DNA of 17,427 nt from DAOTXK01 sp034435395 (lineage in GTDB: Bacteria; Chloroflexota; Anaerolineae; Aggregatilineales; Ch27): NCBI GenBank assembly GCA_034435395.1, contig DAOTXK010000004.1, positions 1 through 17,427 on the forward strand, written 5' to 3'. Below are positions 5,810 through 13,351 of this stretch, one piece after another. Position 1 is the first letter of the stretch, and every line of letters begins with the position of its first letter. The notes under the pieces were generated by a model. The model was not told the DNA's origin, made no database searches, and saw only the letters and a program-made list of their open reading frames with translations. Made by a program: the position numbers and the translations under genes.

Positions 5810-8302
5810 CTACGTTCCCAACTCCTGCAGGCGACGCTGGACCGCCGCGATGGCCTCCTGGAACGGGCGCTCCAGGTAGGCCAGGTGATCATGCTCGTCG
5901 TGGTGGTGGGTGACGGTCCCGGCGGGATGCTGGACGGATCGCTGGCGGATGTACTCCAGCCCGCCGTGTAGCAGGGTGAGCATGTACTGCGCCGTCTCCC
6001 GGCTGGCCATCCGCCACTCCTCCCCGACGGCGACATAAATCGGCGAGGTGTGGGCCATGATGCCCCGCTGCCACACGTCGTAGTGCGGGACGGCGTTCAC
6101 GTAACCAGGGCCGCTCGCCCGCGCGGCCAGCCAGCTATGGCGGTCGACCTTCACCTTGGCCCGGAGGTGAAGATGCCTGGCCCCGTGCGAGTCCTCGGTG
6201 GAGGCCACCACGCGCCCCTCCTGCACGATTTCCAGCGTGTGCACCGGGAAAATGCTGTGGACCTCGGCTTCGACCTCAACCGTGCCGCCGTCCCCGGCCA
6301 GGTACAGCGTATCGCCGAGGCGCGCCCCGTCCGCCGTGAAGCGCAGCAGCGGCCCGCTGCTCAGGAAGGTCCGCCCCAGCCGCAGATTCCGGCACCAGTT
6401 TTCATGGGTGAACGCCTCATCGGGCGGGATATAAACGTAGGTGCGGTAGAGGCCGACCGGCACCTCCGCCGACATTTTGTCTGTGCCGCCCACCAGCGGC
6501 AGCCGATAGCCGCCATTGAGGTAGCGGTAATACTCGATGTGCCGGTAGCTCTCCTGCCGGAGCATCTCCACGGCATCGACGCGGCCGGTGGCGATCAGCG
6601 CCGCCGGTTCGGCATTGGGGTCCGGCATGTGGGGGAGGATGACGGTGCCGCCCTGCCGGTGGCATTCATCTGCCCAGTGGGAGAGCGTGGTCTCCAGCGT
6701 CCCGCCCATCTCCGCCTCGTCGGGGCCGTCGGTACACCACGGCATGACGGGCTGCTTCAGGCCCAACAGGATAAGATGTCCCAGCATGTGCTGGCGGTTC
6801 TCCTGGCTGGCATAGACGACCGTCCGCCCATCGGGCGAGGGCACGGGCCGACCGACGAAGTCCTCGGTGTTGGTGAAAAGGTGGCCCCACTGCGACTGGA
6901 GCAGATTGACGATGTTTAAGTCCTCGCCCTGGGCTTCCAGGTGAGCGCCTGGCGTGGAGAGGAAGTGTACGTGCGTGTCGCCGCTGAACCATCGTTCCCG
7001 GTTCATGTCCGTCCAGCGCTGGAGGCGCAGCGTCAGCTCCCGCTGCCCTGGCTGAATCTGGACGGTGGTCCGCAGCGGCTCATATTCGAAGCCGCGCGCC
7101 ACGTCTACCAACACCTCGCCGCGCGGCAGCCAGCCCTGGCATTTACCGTCGATGTAGGCGTAGGTCAGGCCGCCCAATCGCACGTCGCCGCCCACGTCGA
7201 GGTGCCAGGTGCCCATATCCGACAGCAGGTGGTTATGATGCCCGTGCGGCTGGTAGGGAATGCCCTCCGGCGAGCGGAAGTTGACGCGGCAGGGCACCGG
7301 CTGCCCCGTGGCGTCGTCGACCACGGTCACGTGCACCCAGTTTTTGCCGCGATCCACCAGCTCGATCCGGACGGCCTGGGTCTCCACCACGCCCTGCTCC
7401 ACCACATCTCCCCATCTTACCGCGTCAAGCGCTTCCTCGCCCTGCTTGAGCCGGACGGTGGCCGAGGGCTGAGCGGCGATCTCGACGTAGGCCGGGCTGC
7501 TGCGGTCGTGGTAGGGCGCGCCATAACCCCGGTGGTCGGCCTCCAGGAACTGCTGGGGACTTCCAGCGGGCAGCGGATAGGGGTAGGTGGCCACGCCCCG
7601 GTCCACTTCCACCGCCAGGTCGAACGGCTGCTCCGCCCGCCCGGCGTCCTTCAGGGTGATGGTGACCGGTCGGCCCGGCTGGCGGCCAAAGGGGTCCTCC
7701 GTCAGTGTGCTGAGCGTCAGGGCGGCCAGACAGAACGGGCGATCCTGCGGCTCGACGACGATGGAAGCCAGCGCGCGCTCCGGATGAGGATTACGCCAGG
7801 CCCACAGGTATAACGCGCCCGGCCAGCCCTGGTGGGCTTCGGTCTGTCGCCGGCCGATCAGCTCCCAGGGTCCCTCCCGACGGGGGGATAGCCAGTCCGG
7901 CGTATCGGCCACGGCCAGGAAGGGTTTCTGCCCCCAGCGCGTGGGAACCTCGGCGATCTCGAAGCGCTCCCGCACCGGCACGGCCACCGCCGTCCCGTCG
8001 TCATAGCCAAACCGGTAGACGGCAACCACGTGCCCTGGCGGCTCGCCTTCCAGGATGTGACTCTCCAGCAGCCGATGGGCGACCAGGACCCAGGTGGCCG
8101 GTCGCTGGAGGGGGATGGTCACGGCGTCGGCGTAACCGCCCGGACCGAACCCCAACAGACACGGCCCGCCGCCGGATTCCGGGCCGATCTGAAACGGCAG
8201 TCCGCGTAAACGCTGCGATCCAGCGGCGGGCGCATGATTGGGAAGCCATTCCAGGCCCACATTACACCACGGGGTGAGATCAACCGGTTGGTAGTCGCCC
8301 AT
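5810..8302 (-). CDS. CehA/McbA-family PHP-domain metallohydrolase, 830 residues
   Basis: A large protein with a beta-rich N-terminal half (residues 1-430, no family recognised with certainty; 320-430 looks like a carboxypeptidase-regulatory-type beta sandwich, VTVVDDATGQPVPCRVNF). A PHP-type metallohydrolase domain follows at about 436-650. Its metal motifs are WFSGDTHVHF (438-447), H509 (MLGHL), LPHMPDPNAEP (556-566), VEMLRQESY (578-586) and GGTDKMS (605-611). GRTFLSSGPL (643-652) and a trailing beta domain are typical of CehA/McbA proteins. Founder members hydrolyse carbaryl-type esters, but most are of unknown function. The tail carries HHHDEHDH (799-806), a possible extra metal site. No signal peptide is apparent. 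The ATG at 8302 has AGGAG 8 nt upstream. It lies between the SDR and the DUF2961 glycosidase, suggesting hydrolysis of an ester or related bond on the same substrate. Confidence 0.85.
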   Translation of the reverse strand: MGDYQPVDLTPWCNVGLEWLPNHAPAAGSQRLRGLPFQIGPESGGGPCLLGFGPGGYADAVTIPLQRPATWVLVAHRLLESHILEGEPPGHVVAVYRFGYDDGTAVAVPVRERFEIAEVPTRWGQKPFLAVADTPDWLSPRREGPWELIGRRQTEAHQGWPGALYLWAWRNPHPERALASIVVEPQDRPFCLAALTLSTLTEDPFGRQPGRPVTITLKDAGRAEQPFDLAVEVDRGVATYPYPLPAGSPQQFLEADHRGYGAPYHDRSSPAYVEIAAQPSATVRLKQGEEALDAVRWGDVVEQGVVETQAVRIELVDRGKNWVHVTVVDDATGQPVPCRVNFRSPEGIPYQPHGHHNHLLSDMGTWHLDVGGDVRLGGLTYAYIDGKCQGWLPRGEVLVDVARGFEYEPLRTTVQIQPGQRELTLRLQRWTDMNRERWFSGDTHVHFLSTPGAHLEAQGEDLNIVNLLQSQWGHLFTNTEDFVGRPVPSPDGRTVVYASQENRQHMLGHLILLGLKQPVMPWCTDGPDEAEMGGTLETTLSHWADECHRQGGTVILPHMPDPNAEPAALIATGRVDAVEMLRQESYRHIEYYRYLNGGYRLPLVGGTDKMSAEVPVGLYRTYVYIPPDEAFTHENWCRNLRLGRTFLSSGPLLRFTADGARLGDTLYLAGDGGTVEVEAEVHSIFPVHTLEIVQEGRVVASTEDSHGARHLHLRAKVKVDRHSWLAARASGPGYVNAVPHYDVWQRGIMAHTSPIYVAVGEEWRMASRETAQYMLTLLHGGLEYIRQRSVQHPAGTVTHHHDEHDHLAYLERPFQEAIAAVQRRLQELGT

Positions 8303-8355
8303 CGCCTGAACTCCTATCTGTTTGTGTTGAGATGTCTTTAAGAAAAGTCCGACGG

Positions 8356-9114
8356 TCAGATATGCGCCGTCTGTCCGCCGTCCACCGGCAGGATCACGCC
8401 GGTGATGAACGACGCCTCGTCCGAGGCCAGGAACACCGCCGCGGCGGCGATCTCCTCCGGCTCCCCCAACCGCTTGATCGGCTGGGCGTTTTTGAACGCC
8501 TCCAGCGCCTCCGGCGAGCGCGAGGCCCGCAGCAGCGGCGTATCGGTGGGGCCGGGAGCGATGCCGTTCACGCGGATGTTCTCGCTCAGGTGGTCCATCG
8601 CCAGCGCCCTGGTCAGCCCGGTCACGGCGAATTTGCTGGTTGTGTAGGCCAGAATCTGCGGCCCGGTGCTGTGCCAGCCCACTGACGAGGTGATATTGAT
8701 GATGCTGCCGCCGCCCGCCTCCCGCAGCAGAGGCACCGCCATTTTACAGCAGTTGAACACGCCTTTCACGTTGACGGCCATGATCCGGTCGAAGGTCGCC
8801 TCGTCGGTCTGCACGATGTCCCCTCGGGTGTAGATGCCCGCGCTGCACACCAGGACATTCAGCCGTCCGAAGGCGGCGAGCAACTGTTCCCGCATCGCCG
8901 CCACGGAAGCGGCCACCGCCACGTCAACCGGGGCGAAGGCGGCAGTCCCGCCCGCCTGCTGAATGGCCTCGACAACCGCCTGGCCCGCGGTTTCATTCAG
9001 GTCGGCCACCATCACCGCTGCCCCTTCCCGCGCAAAAGCCTCGGCGATGGCCCGTCCGATCCCCATCCCGCCGCCAGTGACCAGCGCTACCTGGCCTCTG
9101 AGCCGCTGCTCCAT
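8356..9114 (-). CDS. SDR-family NAD-type oxidoreductase (classical, glucose dehydrogenase/FabG-like)
   Basis: A classical short-chain dehydrogenase of 252 residues. The nucleotide motif is TGGGMGIGRA (13-22). D38 at the end of the second strand (VMVADLN) favours NAD(H) over NADP(H). VCSAGI (89-94) replaces NNAG. The catalytic set is N115, S143/S144, Y157 and K161 (YTTSK), followed by NGIAPGPTDTP (183-193) and the C-terminal VDGGQTAHI. It should oxidise or reduce a hydroxyl group of a sugar, polyol or hydroxyacid in the cytoplasm. The frame is open further upstream to 9333, but that stretch overlaps the MBL gene and is low-complexity Arg/Pro. ATG 9114 has AAAAGGAG 6 nt upstream and starts the SDR fold at the normal distance. 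It lies 77 bp after the MBL gene and 53 bp before the PHP gene. The substrate is not predictable. Confidence 0.92.
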   Translation of the reverse strand: MEQRLRGQVALVTGGGMGIGRAIAEAFAREGAAVMVADLNETAGQAVVEAIQQAGGTAAFAPVDVAVAASVAAMREQLLAAFGRLNVLVCSAGIYTRGDIVQTDEATFDRIMAVNVKGVFNCCKMAVPLLREAGGGSIINITSSVGWHSTGPQILAYTTSKFAVTGLTRALAMDHLSENIRVNGIAPGPTDTPLLRASRSPEALEAFKNAQPIKRLGEPEEIAAAAVFLASDEASFITGVILPVDGGQTAHI

Positions 9115-9132
9115 CGGTTCTCCTTTTGAAAT

Positions 9133-9170
9133 AAGCCGCCTCGAACAAGGCCGCCTGACTAAGGCCGCCC
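9133..9170. repeat. Three short tandem-like repeats of AAGGCCGCC(T/C) between MBL and SDR genes
   Basis: AAGCCGCCT (9133-9141), AAGGCCGCCT (9147-9156) and AAGGCCGCCC (9161-9170) recur every 14-15 bp in the widest gap of the upstream operon, just before the SDR ribosome site. They may be a small expansion or an mRNA structure; no known element is recognised. Confidence 0.4.
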
Positions 9171-9191
9171 TAATCGGCTGGGTCTGCGGCG

Positions 9192-9965
9192 TCAGGCCGG
9201 CGGGTAAACAAACGTCTCGCCCGGCTGCAAAATCACCGGTATCGGCGCGCCTGGCTCGGCGGCGCGGGCCTGCAGGGCGCTGACGAATCGCGCCACGTCC
9301 TCGCGGCCTTCGGGATGCAGGTAGTGGCAGCACAGAGCGTATTCCACGCCCAGCCAGGCCGCGGCCAGCGCGCCTTCGTCGCCGCTCATCTCATTGCCGT
9401 AGTGGTCGTGCAAACCCAGCGAGAGCAGGTATTCCTCCTCCAGTTCGCAGGCGCACATCAGCCCCACCGTCGGCCTGTACAGTTCGCCGATCAGCTTGAG
9501 ATCGCTGAAGATGGCGCTATCGCCGCTGTGATAAATCCGGGTGCGCTCGTCCGCATACAGGATGAACCCCATCGGCGGGCCGCACAGCCAGACGCCATCC
9601 GGCGACAGGCCCATGGAAGCGTGCATGCTGGGCACCGAACGCACCCGGATGCCCAGCGGGTTGACCTGTCCGTGCCAGGGCAGGGTGCGGAACTGCTGTT
9701 TGTCCACGCCGTGCTGCTGCATGAAGTAGGCGACTTCCTTGCCGCACACCACCGGGCAGCCGAATCGTCGGGCGATGGCCGGGGCGTCGCCCAGGTGGTC
9801 GGCTGCCAGGTGCGTCACCAGGAGCAGGTCCACCCGTTCCAGGTCGCCCGGCTGGAGCGGACTGGCCGGGTTTCCGCTCAGGCAGGGGTCGATCACCACC
9901 ACCCGCCCATCCGGCAGGGTGATGCGGAAAGCGGCGATGCCCAGAAACTGAATCTGCGTGCTCAT
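9192..9965 (-). CDS. MBL-fold metallo-hydrolase (UlaG/UPF0173-like)
   Basis: A 257-residue beta-lactamase-fold hydrolase. It starts with the family pattern IQFLGIAAFRITLPDGRVVVIDP (5-27). The metal motif THLAADHLGD (51-60) has H52, D56 and H57, but the second histidine of HxHxDH is A54. Further ligand candidates are H115 (SMHAS), D149 (YHSGDSAIF) and H214 (CCHYLHPEG). The relatives I can name include UlaG (L-ascorbate-6-phosphate lactonase) and UPF0173 hydrolases, so a lactone or phosphate-ester substrate would fit a sugar-acid pathway, but this is inference. The altered motif may leave one metal site weakened. ATG 9965 is preceded by GAGG at 5 nt. It lies 45 bp after the M24 gene and shares its strand. 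A family-specific variation rather than a defect is possible. Confidence 0.85.
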   Translation of the reverse strand: MSTQIQFLGIAAFRITLPDGRVVVIDPCLSGNPASPLQPGDLERVDLLLVTHLAADHLGDAPAIARRFGCPVVCGKEVAYFMQQHGVDKQQFRTLPWHGQVNPLGIRVRSVPSMHASMGLSPDGVWLCGPPMGFILYADERTRIYHSGDSAIFSDLKLIGELYRPTVGLMCACELEEEYLLSLGLHDHYGNEMSGDEGALAAAWLGVEYALCCHYLHPEGREDVARFVSALQARAAEPGAPIPVILQPGETFVYPPA

Positions 9966-10010
9966 CTCAGCCTCGATTCTGTGCGATCCTGCTCCAGTCG
10001 TACCGGCGGC

Positions 10011-11138
10011 CTATGCCAGCTCCGGCGGGATGGCGTGAATCTCCTCGGCCCGGTCGGCGTGCACCAGCACCGTCCCGCCGATGAAGGCCCCACCCACGCC
10101 GGGCACGCGCAGCGCCGGGTGCAACACCAGCACCATGCCGGGTTCCACCACCGCCGTGTCGTCCAGGCCGATGCGCGGCGGCTCCGGCAGGTCCAGGCCG
10201 ATGCCATGCCCATAGTCGTGTTCGGAGTGCTCGCCGAACCCGCTGGCGGCCAGCGACTCCTCGGCGGCCTGGGCGATCGCGCCGAAGGGGACGCCGGGTC
10301 GGCAGGCCCGCACCTCCGCCTGGTACGCCTGGTAAACCGCCCGGTAGACGGCTTTTTGAGCCGGGGTCGGCCCGCCCGGCGCAAAGGTCCGCGCCACCTG
10401 CGTCCAGTAGCCGTCCACCTCGACCGCAAACTCGACGATGGTCATATCGTCATCGGGCAGGGCGGCGGGTTCCGGCGGGCCGATCAGCTCGCGGCTGGCC
10501 CGTCCGGCGATGGCGGGCAGCCAGGCCGTCGCTCCTCGGAGGCGCGCCGCGCCCTCCACCGCCGCCGCCACGGCGAACTCGTCCACGCCCGGCGCGATCG
10601 CCAGTGACGCGGCCTCGACCGCTGCATCGGCCACCCGCGCCGACCTGCGCAGCAGGGCGAACTCGGCGGGACTTTTGATCTGCCGCAGGTCCATGACCAG
10701 GCTCCGCGCATCCACCAGCTCGGCCAGGGGCAGGTCGGCCTCGATCTGCCGGTACAGGGTGTAGGGAAGCTCGTCCATCGCCCCGTCGCCGGTCACCAAC
10801 CCGATCCGGGCCCCGTCCGCCAGGCCCAGGCGGCGCAGGCAGGCCACCACGTCGCGCCCGATGGGGCTGATGTCGCCGCTGGCCTGCACGTTCTCAAACC
10901 AGCAGGCCCGCCGGGCGCGCTCCAGGTCGAAGGGGAAGCGGATGAACATGGCCGGTTCGCCGCTGGCGGGGAGCACGACCGCCGCCACATTGGCGATGTA
11001 GTTTGGCGTGTAGCCGGTCACGTAACGCACCTGGCCGCGCTTCCACGAATAGACCAGGAGCGCGTCCAGCCCCTGCCCGGCCATCCGGTCGCGGATGGTC
11101 GCCAGGCGGCGTTCGTATTCGGCGCGGGCGATGCTCAT
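10011..11138 (-). CDS. Creatinase/M24-fold protein lacking most metal ligands
   Basis: A 375-residue two-domain protein: creatinase_N-like domain (about 5-150, with YERRLATIRDRMAGQGLDAL) and a pita-bread M24 domain (about 160-365), joined by the usual DLRQIKSPAEFALLRRSARV (150-169). In M24 aminopeptidases the metals are bound by D, D, H, E, E. Aligning to the standard motifs here gives E236 (VEFAVEVDGY), Q247 (YWTQVARTF instead of SDITRTF), H311 (GHGIG, kept), H340 (VLHPAL instead of IEPG) and G354 (FIGGTVLV instead of IEDTVLV). The usual HEPP is PEPP (P318). Only the histidine survives, so it is unlikely to be a metal-dependent Xaa-Pro peptidase. It may resemble metal-free creatinase-type amidinohydrolases or another C-N/C-S cleaving member. 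ATG 11138 has GGAGG 8 nt upstream. It lies 24 bp after E2. The fold is sure, the function open. Confidence 0.85.
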   Translation of the reverse strand: MSIARAEYERRLATIRDRMAGQGLDALLVYSWKRGQVRYVTGYTPNYIANVAAVVLPASGEPAMFIRFPFDLERARRACWFENVQASGDISPIGRDVVACLRRLGLADGARIGLVTGDGAMDELPYTLYRQIEADLPLAELVDARSLVMDLRQIKSPAEFALLRRSARVADAAVEAASLAIAPGVDEFAVAAAVEGAARLRGATAWLPAIAGRASRELIGPPEPAALPDDDMTIVEFAVEVDGYWTQVARTFAPGGPTPAQKAVYRAVYQAYQAEVRACRPGVPFGAIAQAAEESLAASGFGEHSEHDYGHGIGLDLPEPPRIGLDDTAVVEPGMVLVLHPALRVPGVGGAFIGGTVLVHADRAEEIHAIPPELA

Positions 11139-11162
11139 ACGTTTTCCTCCCCTCGGGGCCGA

Positions 11163-12347
11163 TCACAGCAGGAGATACGGCGTTTCCAGCAAACGTTTGA
11201 CCTCGACCAGGAAAGGCGCGGCCTGCGCGCCGTCCAGCGCCCGGTGGTCGACGGTCAGCCGCAGGTGCAGTAGGGGGCGGATGACCACTGCCCCGTCCAC
11301 GACGGTCGGCGTCTCGACGATTCGCCCACAGGCCAGGATGGCGGCCTGCGGCGGATTGATGACCGCCGTGAAGGCGTCCACCCCATACATGCCCAGGTTG
11401 GAGATGGTAAACGTGCCGTCGCTCAGGTCGGAAAGTTCCAGCCGCCCGGCTTCGGCCCGCGCCCGCAGCGTCTCCAGCCGGGCCTGAATCTCCCGCCCGG
11501 TCAGCCGGTCGGCATCCCGGATCACCGGGACGAACAGGCCCTGCCCGGTGGCCATGGCCACGCCGACGTTGACCGCATGATAGCGCCGCAGTTCCCCCTC
11601 GACCCACAGGCTGTTGACCTGGGGGTGGCGTCGCAGGGCCACCGCCGCCGCCCGGACCAGCAGGGTGGTGAACGACAGTTCGCCGCCGGTTTGCTCGCGC
11701 CAGCGGATCGCCTCGGTCATATCCGCCGCGATGTCCAGCACATATTGGGGCGTCTCCCCCCACATGCGGGTCAGGCGGGCCGTCGTCCGCTGCCGGATGG
11801 CCGTTTCCCGGATCACCTCATAGAGCGCTTCGGCAGGCGGACGTTCCCCTGGCCGTTCGATGGCGCGCCACACGTCGGCCTGCACGATGCGTCCGTGGGG
11901 GCCGCTGCCCGCCACTCCCCTCAGGTCGATGCCCTTCTCGCGGGCCAGTCGCCGGGCCAGGGGCGTGGCCACCACCCGGCCCCCGGCGTTCGGGGCGGGC
12001 CAGTTCCCGGCTGGCGCGGGTTCCGCCGGGGCGGGTGCGGGGCTGGTCATGGGCGGGGGACGATCGGGCGCGGGGGCCGTCGCAGCGGTCGACTCCGGGA
12101 GCGCCTCGCCGGGGGCCAGCAGGTAGGCGATAGTCGCGCCGACGGCGACCTCGTCGCCCGGCTGGGCGGCGATCCCGGCCAGGATGCCGTCCGCCTCGGC
12201 CTCCACGTCCGCCGTGGCCTTGTCGGTCTCCACGGCGTAGAGCCGGTCGCCGCGTTGGACCCGTTCACCGGCCCGTTTGTACCACTCGGCAATGACCCCG
12301 GTCTGCATGTCGTGGGTGAGTCGGGGGAGCACGATCCGGGTTGGCAT
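11163..12347 (-). CDS. Dihydrolipoamide acyltransferase, E2 of a 2-oxoacid dehydrogenase complex
   Basis: An E2 core protein of 394 residues, which transfers the acyl group from lipoyl to CoA. It has one lipoyl domain (about 2-78) with the lipoylation lysine K43 in VETDKATADVEAEADG. A Pro/Ala-rich linker (79-122) is followed by the peripheral subunit-binding domain (about 124-160, VVATPLARRLAREKG and GSGPHGRIVQADV). The catalytic domain (about 175-394) has TFTISNLGMYGVDAFTAVINP and the active-site LTVDHRALDGAQ, with H368 and D372. All catalytic residues are intact. It lies 9 bp after E1-beta, whose stop and downstream GAGG precede its ATG. The acyl specificity is not evident; pyruvate, acetoin-type and branched 2-oxoacids are all possible. 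No gene for E3 is in the window, so the complex must borrow one. Confidence 0.93.
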   Translation of the reverse strand: MPTRIVLPRLTHDMQTGVIAEWYKRAGERVQRGDRLYAVETDKATADVEAEADGILAGIAAQPGDEVAVGATIAYLLAPGEALPESTAATAPAPDRPPPMTSPAPAPAEPAPAGNWPAPNAGGRVVATPLARRLAREKGIDLRGVAGSGPHGRIVQADVWRAIERPGERPPAEALYEVIRETAIRQRTTARLTRMWGETPQYVLDIAADMTEAIRWREQTGGELSFTTLLVRAAAVALRRHPQVNSLWVEGELRRYHAVNVGVAMATGQGLFVPVIRDADRLTGREIQARLETLRARAEAGRLELSDLSDGTFTISNLGMYGVDAFTAVINPPQAAILACGRIVETPTVVDGAVVIRPLLHLRLTVDHRALDGAQAAPFLVEVKRLLETPYLLL

Positions 12348-12356
12348 CGGCCTGCC

Positions 12357-13346
12357 TCAAATCTCCAGCGCCATCAACTGGCGGATGGCGTCCATGATGG
12401 CCGCCGGGCGCGGCCATACCTTAGACTCCAGGCTGTCAGCATACGGGATCGGCACGTCGGCCCCCGCCAGCCGCACGATGGGCGCGTCCAGCCAGTCAAA
12501 ACACGCTTCCATGATGCGCATGCCCCATTCCGCGGCCACGCCGCCGGTGCGCGGGGCCTCCTGGACCAGCACCGCCCGGTGGGTCTTCCGCACGCTGGCG
12601 ACGATCGTCGCCTCGTCCAGCGGCTTGAGGGTGCGCGGATCGACCACTTCGACGCTGATCCCTTCCCCCGCCAGCGTCTCAGCGGCCTCCAGGGCGAAGT
12701 GAACCATCTTGCCCGCCGCCACCACGGTCACGTCCGTCCCCGCCCGCTTGATGTCGGCGGCCCCCAGCGGGATGCGGTATGGCTCCTCCGGGACCGGCCC
12801 TTTATCGGCATACATCGCCTTATGCTCCAGGTAGATGACCGGGTTGTCGTCCTGGATGGCCGCTTTGAGCAATCCCTTGGCGTCGTAGGGCGTGCTGGGG
12901 AACACCACCTTCAGGCCGGGGATGTGGACGAACAGCGCTTCCAGGCTCTGGGCGTGGTGCGCCGCCGCCGACTTCCAGCTCAGGCCGCCCTGCGGGCTGC
13001 GCAGTACCAGCGGCGCCCGGCACTGGCCGCCATACATGTAGCGCACTTTGGCCCACTCGTTAACGATCTGGTCCAGCGCCAGCAGGGAAAAATCCAGGAA
13101 CATGATCTCCAGCACGGGCCGCATCCCGGTTAACGCCGCGCCCAGCGCCGCCCCGGCCAGGGTGTTCTCGGAGATCGGAGTGTCGCGCACCCGCTCCCCG
13201 CCGAACTCCTCCCACAGCCCGCGCGTCACGCCGAACGCCCCGCCGTGCCGACCGATGTCTTCCCCCATCAGGAAGACGCGGGGGTCCTCCTGGAGCGATT
13301 CGCGCAGCGCCTCGTTGATCGCCTGCAAGTACGTGATCTCGCGCAT
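12357..13346 (-). CDS. 2-oxoacid/acetoin dehydrogenase E1 component, beta subunit
   Basis: The beta subunit (329 residues) of a heterotetrameric thiamine diphosphate-dependent E1. It opens with REITYLQAINEALRESLQED. The cofactor-activating glutamate is E60 in DTPISENTLAG, and the catalytic-pocket histidines are H130/H131 in AAAHHAQSLEALFVHIPGLKVV. The transketolase C-terminal part follows, with TVVAAGKMV and VEVVDPRTLKPLD. Size and motifs match PdhB/AcoB-type proteins. ATG 13346 fits the family's normal start (MREITY) and lies 5 bp after the E1-alpha stop; a TTG at 13355 overlapping that stop by 4 bp is the alternative. GAGG immediately before the ATG is closer than ideal. Activity requires the alpha subunit next door; the two form the active site at their interface. 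The substrate is undetermined. Confidence 0.93.
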   Translation of the reverse strand: MREITYLQAINEALRESLQEDPRVFLMGEDIGRHGGAFGVTRGLWEEFGGERVRDTPISENTLAGAALGAALTGMRPVLEIMFLDFSLLALDQIVNEWAKVRYMYGGQCRAPLVLRSPQGGLSWKSAAAHHAQSLEALFVHIPGLKVVFPSTPYDAKGLLKAAIQDDNPVIYLEHKAMYADKGPVPEEPYRIPLGAADIKRAGTDVTVVAAGKMVHFALEAAETLAGEGISVEVVDPRTLKPLDEATIVASVRKTHRAVLVQEAPRTGGVAAEWGMRIMEACFDWLDAPIVRLAGADVPIPYADSLESKVWPRPAAIMDAIRQLMALEI

Positions 13347-13351
13347 GGCCC

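Noticed and set aside
9115..9333. 73-codon N-terminal extension of the SDR frame
   Set aside because: It is Arg/Pro-rich, overlaps the MBL gene, and a well-placed AAAAGGAG precedes the internal ATG at 9114, where the SDR fold normally begins.
11577..13133. Plus-strand open frame of 518 codons opposite E2 and E1-beta
   Set aside because: Both genes on the other strand have complete family motifs and intact active sites; this frame shows only composition-driven sequence.
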